A DNA stretch of 64,000 nt from an uncultured Halomonas sp. (lineage in GTDB: Bacteria > Pseudomonadota > Gammaproteobacteria > Pseudomonadales > Halomonadaceae), in the NCBI RefSeq assembly GCF_947490095.1, contig NZ_CANLFS010000001.1, forward strand, positions 310,001-374,000. The letters run 5' to 3'. Shown here piece by piece: positions 28,101 through 37,249 of the stretch (position 1 is its first letter; each line of letters starts with the position of its first letter). Below the pieces are notes generated by a model. That model was not told the origin of the DNA, did not search any database, and was given only the letters and a program-made list of their open reading frames with translations. A program made the translations under genes and the position numbers.

Positions 28101-28876
28101 GACTTTCTCGCCCCCCCTTCCTGACCGGCGAGTTCGGCCTCGAAGGCCCCCGGAGCCAGCGTCTCGATCCGTTCGCAAAGCGCATCGAGAAAGGCCGCTG
28201 CCAGCGCACCGTTGACCGCTCGATGGTCGAAAGTCAGCGACAGGCCAATGACCTCGACCGATCGAATGCCGCCAGCATCGTCCGGCACCACCCGCGCCTC
28301 GATACCACCGATGCCAAGGATGGCCACTTGGGGCACATTGAGGATCGGTGTGAAGTGGTGCACCCGGGAGCGCCCCATGTTGGAGACGGTGAAGGTTGCC
28401 CCGGTCAGCTCACGCACCGACAACTTGCCGGCGCGAGCCAGCTCCACCAGGTCGCGACGCGCCCCCGGCAATGCGCCCAGCGTGATTGCCTCGGCATCGA
28501 ACAGCGCCGGCGCAAGCAGCAGGTCATCGGGCAGCGGCACGGCGAGCCCCAGGTGCACCGCGGGATGCTCGATGATGCGGTTATCCTCCAAGGTGGCGTT
28601 CAGCGCCGGAAAGTCCTGCAAGGTCTTCACCACCAGGCGCAGCAGCACATCCTGCACCGAAGGCGACGCGATCCCGGCGGCCCGGCAGTGCTCGCGCAGG
28701 GACTGAACCGCGCCGAGCTCGACGCTGGCATGATGGGTCAGTTGGGCAGTCGCTTGCAGGCTCTCGCGCATCTTGGTGGCGATCATGCCGCGCATCCCGC
28801 GCAGGGGAATCTCGCGCGGCTCGGGCCGACATGCCGCCCCAGACGGGGCGGCGCTGTGTTGAGTATCGAGTGGCAT
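28097..28876 (-). CDS. E2 acyltransferase catalytic domain, stand-alone
   Basis: The 259-residue product is only the catalytic (CAT-like) domain of a 2-oxoacid/acetoin dehydrogenase E2: PLRGMRGMIATKMRESL, SVQDVLLRLVVKTLQDFPALNA, GLAVPLPDDLLLAP, TGATFTVSNMG and the active-site segment LTFDHRAVNGALAA. It lacks the N-terminal lipoyl domain and the peripheral-subunit-binding domain of ordinary E2. The active-site HRxxDG reads HRAVNG, with Asn for the usual Asp. AGGAGG lies six bases upstream of ATG 28876. The lipoyl domain is a separate gene 11 bp upstream. Confidence 0.88.
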   Translation of the reverse strand: MPLDTQHSAAPSGAACRPEPREIPLRGMRGMIATKMRESLQATAQLTHHASVELGAVQSLREHCRAAGIASPSVQDVLLRLVVKTLQDFPALNATLEDNRIIEHPAVHLGLAVPLPDDLLLAPALFDAEAITLGALPGARRDLVELARAGKLSVRELTGATFTVSNMGRSRVHHFTPILNVPQVAILGIGGIEARVVPDDAGGIRSVEVIGLSLTFDHRAVNGALAAAFLDALCERIETLAPGAFEAELAGQEGGARKS

Positions 28877-28887
28877 GGACGGCCTCC

Positions 28888-29127
28888 TCACTTTTCCTCC
28901 AGGCTGGCAATAGTGGTCCCCTTGGCGACCACCTCATCTTCCTGCTTGACGATGGTCAGCACCCCAGTGGCGGGTGCCTCGATTTCGTACTGGGCCTTCT
29001 CGACCATCACCTCGGCCACCAGGTCACCCTGGTTCACCTGACTGCCGTCATCGACCAGCCAGGCGGTGATCACGCCCTCGTTGTCGCCTTCCCAGAGGTC
29101 ATCGGGTACCGTAATCGCGGTGCTCAT
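28888..29127 (-). CDS. Free-standing lipoyl-domain carrier protein
   Basis: This 79-residue protein consists of one biotinyl/lipoyl-attachment domain: ITVPDDLWEGDNEGVITAWLVDDG, then the hairpin VAEVMVEKAQYEIEAPATG with the lipoyl Lys in VEKAQ (near residue 43), and VVAKGTTIASLEEK. In usual acetoin dehydrogenases this is the N-terminal domain of E2 (AcoC). Here it must work as a separate swinging arm between E1, E2 and E3. ATG 29127 has AGGAGA upstream. It lies between E1 beta and the E2 catalytic gene. Confidence 0.88.
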   Translation of the reverse strand: MSTAITVPDDLWEGDNEGVITAWLVDDGSQVNQGDLVAEVMVEKAQYEIEAPATGVLTIVKQEDEVVAKGTTIASLEEK

Positions 29128-29144
29128 ATAGTGTGTCTCTCCTG

Positions 29145-30167
29145 TTACTGGGTCATCATCTGGTGGAAGGCGTCGACGATCTTGTCGGCATTGGGCAGCG
29201 CCCACTGCTCCATGGTCGGAGCGAAGGGAATCGGGATATCCGGATAGGCGACGCGCCGGGGCGCGGCCTTGAGGCAGGCGGGATCGTGCTCGGCCACGCT
29301 GGCGATGATCTCGCCACTGACACCGTAGCTGTGGTAGTCCTCGTCGACCACGATCAGCCGGCCGGTCTTGGCCACCGAGGCGCGCACCGTCTCCCGATCC
29401 AGCGGCACCAGGCTACGCAAGTCGACGACCTCGACATCGACGCCCTCCTCACCGAGCGCCTTGGCGGCGCGCAGGCAGTGATGCACGCCGGCGCCTAGGC
29501 TGACCAGGGTCAGGTCTCGGCCTTCCTTAACCACCGCGGCCTTGCCGATCTCGACGGTATAGGGCTCCTCGGGCGTCGCCACGGTGGCACCCTTCTCTGT
29601 GCCCAGCCAGCCCATGCCCTGCAGCGACTTGTGGTACATGAAGACCACCGGGTTGTCGTCACGGATCGCCGCGGTCATCAGGCCCTTGGCATCATAAGCG
29701 TTGCTCGGCACCACCACCTTCATGCCCGGCAGATGGGCGAAGGTGCCGTAGAGACACTGGGAGTGCTGGCCACCATCGGAATAGCCGCCGCCGGTGGAGG
29801 TCATCAGCACCATCGGCACCTTGACCTTGCCGCCAGAGAAGTAGGTATTCTTGGCCATCATGTTGTAGATGGCGTCCATGCACACGCCGAAGAAGTCGAC
29901 AAACATCAGCTCGACGATGGGTCGCATACCATCGGAGGCCGCGCCCACCGCAGCGCCGATGAAGGCGGTCTCGGAAATCGGGGTGTCGCGGATGCGTTCG
30001 GCGCCGAACTCGTCATACAGGCCCCGGGTGTTGCCGAAAACGCCGCCCAGCGGGCCCACGTCCTCGCCCATCACGAAGACCGTCGGATCCTGGCGCATTT
30101 CCTGGGCCGTGGCCTCGGCCATGGCCCGGGCGATGGTCAGCTTGCGAGAGCCGGTGGCAGTATTCAT
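29145..30167 (-). CDS. acoB: Acetoin/2-oxoacid dehydrogenase E1 beta subunit
   Basis: The 340-residue beta chain of a thiamine-diphosphate E1 shows RDPTVFVMGEDVGPLGGVFGNTRGL-type N-terminal sequence, DTPISETAFIGAAVGAA, RPIVELMFVDFFGVCMDAIYN, SQCLYGTFAHLPGMKVVVPS and EVVDLRSLVPLDRETV. The Glu of GEDVG and the regions that bind the diphosphate partner are intact. With the alpha chain it decarboxylates or cleaves the keto substrate and loads the lipoyl arm. Its ATG overlaps the stop of the butanediol-dehydrogenase-like gene. The symbol follows acetoin dehydrogenase synteny; pyruvate or branched-chain use is not excluded. Confidence 0.85.
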   Translation of the reverse strand: MNTATGSRKLTIARAMAEATAQEMRQDPTVFVMGEDVGPLGGVFGNTRGLYDEFGAERIRDTPISETAFIGAAVGAASDGMRPIVELMFVDFFGVCMDAIYNMMAKNTYFSGGKVKVPMVLMTSTGGGYSDGGQHSQCLYGTFAHLPGMKVVVPSNAYDAKGLMTAAIRDDNPVVFMYHKSLQGMGWLGTEKGATVATPEEPYTVEIGKAAVVKEGRDLTLVSLGAGVHHCLRAAKALGEEGVDVEVVDLRSLVPLDRETVRASVAKTGRLIVVDEDYHSYGVSGEIIASVAEHDPACLKAAPRRVAYPDIPIPFAPTMEQWALPNADKIVDAFHQMMTQ

Positions 30168-31252
30168 GAGATGACTCCTTCGCCCAGCCGCTGGCCGGGC
30201 CGTACGATGATCTTGATGTGCGACTTGTCGTTGAGCAGGGTCTCGAACCCCTGCTCGACCACATCGTCCAGCACGATACGCGCGGTGATCAGGTCCTCGG
30301 CACGAAAATAGCCCTGCTGCATCAGGGCCATCACGGCGGGATAGATATGCCGGTAGGCGATGATGCCCTTCAGGGTGCGCTCCTTGATTACCAGGTCGTT
30401 GGGTTGGAAGGCCGCCTCGGTTTCCCAGATGCTGACGATCACCGTCTCACCGCCGGCATGGGTGGCATTGATGGCTTGGTTCAGCACGGCGGAAATACCG
30501 GTCACCTCGAAGGCAAAGTCGGCGCCACCCTGCGTCAAGGCATGTACCTGCTCTACCGCGTCCTGCTCTCGGGGATCCACCATCTGGGCGCCCAGCTCGC
30601 TCGCCTTGCGCCGGCGCGAGTCCGAAGGCTCCACGGCCACGATCCTGGCAGCCCCGGCGGCCTTGAGCGCCTCGATGATCATCAAACCGATGGGGCCAGC
30701 ACCGAAGACCACGGCACTGTCACCGGCCTTCAGCGCGCTCTGACGCACCGCATGCAGGCCCACGGCGGCCGGCTCAATCAGTGCCCCCTGCTCATAGGAG
30801 AGGTCATCGGGCAGGGGGTGAACCATGTGCTCACCCACCACCGTGTATTCCGAGAAGCCGCCGCCGCCGCCCGAGAGCCCGTGGAAGCCCAGCAGCGGCG
30901 TCAGGTTGTAGCGCTCCATGAGATATTGGCCATCTCGATTGGGCGAAAGGATGGGCTCGATGGCGACTCGGTCTCCGGGCTTGACTCGGGTGACGCGCTT
31001 GCCCACCTCCACGACCTCGCCGGCGAACTCGTGGCCCATGATGATGGGAGCCTGCTGCTGGCTGAGGGGATGCGGGGCCTCGACCGGGATGAAGATGGGG
31101 CCGACACTGTACTCGTGAAGGTCGCTGCCGCAAATGCCGCAGGCCGCGATCTTCACCTTGACCTGGTGCGGATCCTGGAGGGTCGGGACCTCGACCGTTT
31201 CGACGCGGAGGTCTTTGGCGCGGTGCCAGACTGCCGCTTGCATCGTATTCAT
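30164..31252 (-). CDS. Butanediol-dehydrogenase-like medium-chain dehydrogenase
   Basis: This 362-residue MDR enzyme is of the 2,3-butanediol/sorbitol dehydrogenase group: ACGICGSDLHEY (catalytic Zn Cys), IMGHEFAGEVVEVG (Zn His and Glu), GFHGLSGGGGGFSEY and the NAD site VVFGAGPIGLMIIEAL. It would interconvert butanediol and acetoin, or related diol and ketol, inside the module. The structural-zinc lobe is degenerate: the usual four Cys after the EPIL segment are replaced by SPNRDGQYLMERYNLTPLLGF, with no Cys. AGGAG lies seven bases upstream of ATG 31252. Confidence 0.82.
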   Translation of the reverse strand: MNTMQAAVWHRAKDLRVETVEVPTLQDPHQVKVKIAACGICGSDLHEYSVGPIFIPVEAPHPLSQQQAPIIMGHEFAGEVVEVGKRVTRVKPGDRVAIEPILSPNRDGQYLMERYNLTPLLGFHGLSGGGGGFSEYTVVGEHMVHPLPDDLSYEQGALIEPAAVGLHAVRQSALKAGDSAVVFGAGPIGLMIIEALKAAGAARIVAVEPSDSRRRKASELGAQMVDPREQDAVEQVHALTQGGADFAFEVTGISAVLNQAINATHAGGETVIVSIWETEAAFQPNDLVIKERTLKGIIAYRHIYPAVMALMQQGYFRAEDLITARIVLDDVVEQGFETLLNDKSHIKIIVRPGQRLGEGVIS

Positions 31253-31292
31253 GGCTTTTCTCCTGATTGTTGTTATCGATTCATCGTGGCAA

Positions 31293-32279
31293 TCAGACGA
31301 AGACGGTCTCGAGCGCCGCCTCGGGAGGCAGGAAGTCGCTCTCCTGGGCGAAGCGGATGGCCGCCTCGACGCGCTCATGGGCCTCGCCGACCAGGCGGGT
31401 ATCGGCGGCCTCGTCGAGCAATCCGGCCTCGAGCAGCTGCTGGCGATAGCGCGGGATGGGGTCGCGGCTCTGGAGGCCGGCCTTCTCGCCTTCGGGGCGA
31501 TAGTCCTCACCGTCGCCCATGAAGTGGCCGGCCAGTCGCGAGGTCTCGATCTCGATCAGTGTCGGCCCCTGGCCGTCCCGGGCCCGGGCGATGGCAGTGC
31601 CTGCGGCGGCAAACACGCCCTCGACGTCGTTATCGGCGACATGTACCCCGGGCATGTTGTAGCCGCTGGCGCGCACATCGTTGCGCGGTACGGCGGTGGA
31701 GGCCTGCTTGGCCACCGAGATGCCCCAGGCGTTGTCCTCGATGACGAACACCACCGGTAGCTTCCATACCGCCGCCAAATTGAGAGCCTCGTGGAAGACC
31801 CCCTGGTTGGCGGCACCCTCACCCAGGAAGGCTACCGCCACGCCGGGCTTGCCCTGCATCTTCCTGGACAGGGCGGCACCCGCTGCCGGCCCTAGGCTCT
31901 CGCCAATGATCCCCGAGCAGGAAAAGTTCACAGCGGCATCGAAGAGGTGCATATGACCGCCGCGGCCGCCGGAGAGCCCGGTGGCCTTGCCGAAGATCTC
32001 GGCGACCATGGCATTCAGGTCGACGCCCTTGGCCACGGCGATATGGTGCGGCCGATGGGTGGCGACGACGATGTCCTCGGCGTTGAGGTGGGCGCAGACA
32101 CCCACCGCACAGGGCTCCTGGCCGTTGGAGAGATGCATCTCGCCGGGGATCGGCCCCTTGGCCATGTTAAACACCGGGGTCTTGCCTTCCATGTAGAGCG
32201 TCTCGATGCGCTCCTCGAGGTGACGGCTGGTCACCATCTGGCGATACATCCACAGCCGTTGGTCGTTGGTCGGTTGCAT
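31293..32279 (-). CDS. acoA: Acetoin/2-oxoacid dehydrogenase E1 alpha subunit
   Basis: This is the 328-residue thiamine-diphosphate-binding alpha chain. It has HLSNGQEPCAVGVCAHL, HRPHHIAVAKGVD, GGRGGHMHLFD and the ThDP/Mg motif beginning FLGEGAANQGVFHEALNLAA and ending VFVIEDNAWGIS. The last stretch is the usual GDG...NN motif with Glu for Asp and EDN for ENN. This alpha/beta pair with an AcoR-like regulator and a butanediol dehydrogenase is the acetoin dehydrogenase arrangement. No acoX gene or E3 dihydrolipoamide dehydrogenase is in the cluster. Confidence 0.85.
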   Translation of the reverse strand: MQPTNDQRLWMYRQMVTSRHLEERIETLYMEGKTPVFNMAKGPIPGEMHLSNGQEPCAVGVCAHLNAEDIVVATHRPHHIAVAKGVDLNAMVAEIFGKATGLSGGRGGHMHLFDAAVNFSCSGIIGESLGPAAGAALSRKMQGKPGVAVAFLGEGAANQGVFHEALNLAAVWKLPVVFVIEDNAWGISVAKQASTAVPRNDVRASGYNMPGVHVADNDVEGVFAAAGTAIARARDGQGPTLIEIETSRLAGHFMGDGEDYRPEGEKAGLQSRDPIPRYRQQLLEAGLLDEAADTRLVGEAHERVEAAIRFAQESDFLPPEAALETVFV

Positions 32280-32293
32280 GGGAAGCCCTCCGC

Positions 32294-33874
32294 TCAGAGT
32301 TCTTGGCGCTGCATGCGCTCGGCGATGTGATCAGCCTGGCGCAACGCCAGGGCGACGATGGTCAAGGTCGGGTTCTCGGCCCCGCTCGAGGTGAACTGAC
32401 TGCCATCGGAGATGAAGAGGTTATCGATGTCGTGAGTCTGCCCCCACTGGTTGACGACCCCGTCTTCGGGCCGGGCACTCATTCGGTTAGTCCCCACGTT
32501 GTGACTGGTGGGAAAGTCCGGTACCCGGAAGATGTGTTCGGCACCAGCGGCCTCGTAGCAGCGCCGCGCCTGCTGTTCGCCATGGCTGCGCACCTTGGCG
32601 TCATTGGGATGATCTCCCTTGTAGACGACGGGGACCGGCAGGCCGTACTGGTCCTTCTTAGTATCGTGGAGGGTGACGCCGTTATTCTCCATCGGCAGAT
32701 CCTCGCCGCATATCCACACCCCGGAGAGGTGGTCATACTTGTCCAGGGCTGTTGTGATATCACGTCCCCAGCCGGCATTGGACGGATCCATAAACTTGGC
32801 GAAAAAGGGCACACCCAGGGACATCACCTCTAGGGTGTAGCCACCGACAAAGCCCCGGCTGGGATCAAAACGCGCCTCGTCAGAGATGATGCCGGCGAAG
32901 GTGGTGCCACGATGCATATGCACCGGCTTGGGCATCACGCCGAAGATGCAGCTGGTAGCGTGAGTCATGTAGTTGCGCCCCACCTGGCCGGAGGAGTTGG
33001 CCAAGCCCTCGGGGAACAGCGAGGAGTGGGAGTTGAGCAGCAGGCGCGGCGACTCGATTGAGTTGCCGGCCACGCACACCACCCGGGCCCGCTGGCGATG
33101 CGTATTGCCATCGCCATCGACATAGACCACCGCTGTGGCTCGGCCCTTGTCGTCGTGCTCGATCTGCAGAGCCATGGAGCGCGGGCGTACTTCGCAGCGG
33201 CCGCTGGCCTCGGCACGGGGAATGTCGGAGTACATGGTCGACCACTTGGCGCCGAAGCGGCAGCCCTGCATGCAGAAGCCCGCCTGCATGCATCGTCCGC
33301 GCTCGTCATACTCCTCGGTGTTGATGGCCATCGGCCCCGAGCGCAGCTGCTTGTAGCCGATCCGCTCCGCGCCGGCGGCCAGCACCTTGAAGTTATTGTT
33401 CCACTGGTGGTAGGGCATACCGGTAGACTCGCCAGTTACCCCCATGTGGCGCTCGGCCTTCACATAGTAGGGCTCGAGGTCTTCATAGGAGATCGGCCAG
33501 TCGAGCAGATTGGCGCCTTCGAGATCGCCAATCTCGCTGTGCAACCTGAACTCATGGGGCTGGAAGCGTAGCGCGACACCGGCCCAGTGAATGGTGCTAC
33601 CGCCCACTGCCTTGACGATCCAGGCCGGCAGGCCGGGAAAGGTTTGGGTGAGTTGACGAGGTCCCGCAGTGATGCGCTCGTCGAGCCAAGAGATCTTCTT
33701 GAACATCTCCCACTCGTCGTTTTCGATGTCGTTCATCTGGTAACGCTTGCCAGCCTCCAGCACCACGCTGTTGATGCCCTTCTTGGCTAGGGCCTGGGCC
33801 AAGGTGCCGCCGCCGGCACCGGAGCCGATGATCACCACTACGCTGTCATCGTCATAGTCGAAACGAGTTGCCAT
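32294..33874 (-). CDS. GMC-family flavoprotein dehydrogenase
   Basis: The 526-residue FAD enzyme is of the GMC type, closest in style to the gluconate/2-ketogluconate dehydrogenase large subunit. It has VVVIIGSGAGGGTLAQALA near residue 14, VGGSTIHWAGVALR, CMQAGFCMQGCRFGAKWS (a Cys cluster seen in this branch), the active-site His in SHNVGTNRM and the C-terminal FTSSGAENPTLTIVALALRQ. It has no signal peptide of its own. The next gene upstream encodes a Tat-exported small subunit that could carry it to the periplasm, as in known gluconate dehydrogenases. The substrate is probably an alcohol or polyol entering the pathway. Confidence 0.85.
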   Translation of the reverse strand: MATRFDYDDDSVVVIIGSGAGGGTLAQALAKKGINSVVLEAGKRYQMNDIENDEWEMFKKISWLDERITAGPRQLTQTFPGLPAWIVKAVGGSTIHWAGVALRFQPHEFRLHSEIGDLEGANLLDWPISYEDLEPYYVKAERHMGVTGESTGMPYHQWNNNFKVLAAGAERIGYKQLRSGPMAINTEEYDERGRCMQAGFCMQGCRFGAKWSTMYSDIPRAEASGRCEVRPRSMALQIEHDDKGRATAVVYVDGDGNTHRQRARVVCVAGNSIESPRLLLNSHSSLFPEGLANSSGQVGRNYMTHATSCIFGVMPKPVHMHRGTTFAGIISDEARFDPSRGFVGGYTLEVMSLGVPFFAKFMDPSNAGWGRDITTALDKYDHLSGVWICGEDLPMENNGVTLHDTKKDQYGLPVPVVYKGDHPNDAKVRSHGEQQARRCYEAAGAEHIFRVPDFPTSHNVGTNRMSARPEDGVVNQWGQTHDIDNLFISDGSQFTSSGAENPTLTIVALALRQADHIAERMQRQEL

Positions 33875-33930
33875 GGCGAGCCTCCTATCGATTCGGTTGT
33901 TGTTGTCGTCTCACGCCGGAATATCGGGCG

Positions 33931-34446
33931 TCATAGCCAGTCGATCACTAGGTCGTCGAAGCCACGATGTAGATAGCCACCCTGCTGCCAGGACGATCCC
34001 TCGTAACCGAAATGCGGCTCCCAGAGCGCGGCGTTGTCGTAGAGCCCCACCACCAGGGTCCCCCGCACCGTCTGAAAGAAGTCGCCATCCTCGATCTCGC
34101 GCAGCAGCGCCGCACGGTCGGCCTCTTGCTCGATCTTGGCGTAGCGTCGGCCGTGGGCCTCGTGGGCCCGGCGATCGAGGTCGGCCAGGCCGTCGGCGAT
34201 CAATGATCGATTATTCTCCAGCAGCGGTTCGAGGGGAGTGAGATAGTAAGTGTCAGCGATGGCATCGTGGGGATAGATGTCGCGGCCCAGGCGCAGCAGG
34301 CCGCCCGCCAGGTCGGGCTCGGCGATAGCCCATCGCGGCCAGAGACTACAGGCGCCGAGCGCTGCACCGGCGAACAGCGCGCTCTGGCCAGAGAGAGTGA
34401 GGAAGCGGCGCCGGCTCAGCGGCATCGCCTTCGGAGAAGTGGTCAT
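33931..34446 (-). CDS. Gluconate 2-dehydrogenase subunit 3-like protein with Tat signal
   Basis: This 171-residue protein begins with a twin-arginine signal (SRRRFLTLSGQ, residues 11-21) and a hydrophobic stretch ending near residue 42 (AIAEPD). The mature part, with LLRLGRDIYPHDAIADTYY and VGLYDNAALWEPHFGYEG, fits the small-subunit family of gluconate 2-dehydrogenase. It is probably the Tat escort and partner of the GMC protein encoded 56 bp downstream. The cytochrome c subunit of classical three-subunit enzymes is not present. It is the first gene of the sigma54-driven operon. Confidence 0.8.
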   Translation of the reverse strand: MTTSPKAMPLSRRRFLTLSGQSALFAGAALGACSLWPRWAIAEPDLAGGLLRLGRDIYPHDAIADTYYLTPLEPLLENNRSLIADGLADLDRRAHEAHGRRYAKIEQEADRAALLREIEDGDFFQTVRGTLVVGLYDNAALWEPHFGYEGSSWQQGGYLHRGFDDLVIDWL

Positions 34447-34527
34447 GGCTTAGCTCCTGTTATTGTGCAGCGCGATCGTCGCGCCGGTGGTCAGCCAGGG
34501 CGGCCACGGGGCCGCACACCACTTCAA

Positions 34528-34543
34528 AGCACAATTCATGCCA
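34528..34543 (-). promoter_or_regulatory. sigma54 (-24/-12) promoter of the acetoin-type operon
   Basis: On the minus strand TGGCATGAATTGTGCT has GG and GC exactly 12 bases apart, as in TGGCAC-N5-TTGC. It lies 82 bp upstream of the first operon gene. The match is good, though less perfect than that of the VOC gene. Confidence 0.78.
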
Positions 34544-34651
34544 AGAATCGATATTAAAGATCCAACCTGCTGTTATGTAAGTAAAAAATGTGATCCTACG
34601 AAGCAATAGGTGCGCCGCTCACCATACGATGAACGGCGAGCATTACGCTCG

Positions 34652-34704
34652 ACGTGACAGCCTCGTTTACAGGCGGCGTTACAGCGCTCTTTACACCTGT
34701 AAAG
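34652..34704. promoter_or_regulatory. Upstream activator sites of the acetoin-type operon
   Basis: CTTTACACCTGTAAAG at 34689-34704 is a palindrome with a CC centre. Further half-sites lie at 34665 (TTTACAGG), 34678 (GTTACAG) and 34652-34660 (minus-strand CTGTCACGT, shared with the sites at 26467-26492). They lie about 110-175 bp upstream of the -24 box on the minus strand, consistent with binding by the adjacent activator. Confidence 0.6.
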
Positions 34705-34811
34705 GGGGGCGACGAAGGTCGAATCACCGACACCCACCCGGGGGCGTACCTTGAATGACAGGATAACAACACCCGATGAAACGCTGGCTCGCCGGCGCAA
34801 GGTCACCACAT

Positions 34812-36794
<1,983 letters not shown>

Positions 36795-36821
36795 GCAGGC
36801 GCCTCAGGCATTAGGGAGCAC

Positions 36822-36858
36822 CCTACCCTGCCCAGCTCGCCGATATCGTAGCCGCTCA
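36822..36858 (-). pseudogene. 3'-terminal remnant of a regulator gene like the one at 38597
   Basis: Read on the minus strand this gives GYDIGELGRV, nearly the last residues of the intact regulator at 38597-39475 (GYDLGELGRVVHNA). Bases around 36826-36858 align with 38614-38648. The homology stops at about 36858, where aminotransferase-derived sequence begins, so this is a truncated copy at a recombination junction. Confidence 0.7.
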
Positions 36859-36860
36859 GC

Positions 36861-37058
36861 GCCACCAACTTCGTCGGCGTGCGCCTGCCAACTGCCGAGC
36901 TGGCCGCCGAGGTGCACAAGGCGCTGCTCGACGAGGGCACCCTGGTCGCCCGCCCCGCCGACCCCGCCTTGGGCCATGTGCTACGCCTCACCGCCGTGGC
37001 GGATGCCCTGGCACCGGGCCGGCTGGCCACGCTGGAGCGCGCCCTGGCCTCGGGGTGA
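36861..37058 (+). pseudogene. 3'-terminal remnant of the HisC-like aminotransferase gene
   Basis: These 198 bp are collinear, without gaps, with 25875-26072, the end of the intact gene. The first 60 bp are identical; the rest carries many substitutions, and the stop codon is TGA instead of TAG. The frame encodes ATNFVGVRLPTAELAAEVHK and continues in family register to LERALASG, so it evolved as coding sequence before truncation. There is no start or RBS. With the intact copy it brackets the acetoin-type module. Confidence 0.9.
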
Positions 37059-37249
37059 AAGCGACACATCAGGCCTACGAGACGAATCGGGGAGACATCG
37101 GCTAGTCGACTGTTTCCGAAATATGGTTATACCAGAGGAGAATAGCCAACCGGCTGACGACGTGTGATAGTGGCGGCCATTAGCCTGAAAACTATCTTTC
37201 ACACCATTCGATTCCACACCAATAAGCCCTTCACACCAACGGGACGCCG

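Larger units (their letters stand above)
34447..34811. other. Divergent regulatory region between the catabolic operon and its activator
   Basis: This is 365 bp without a gene. On the minus strand it holds a sigma54 promoter (34528-34543) and upstream repeats (34652-34704) for the operon. The activator gene's own promoter is not obvious. The segment around 34545-34620 is AT-rich. Confidence 0.7.
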
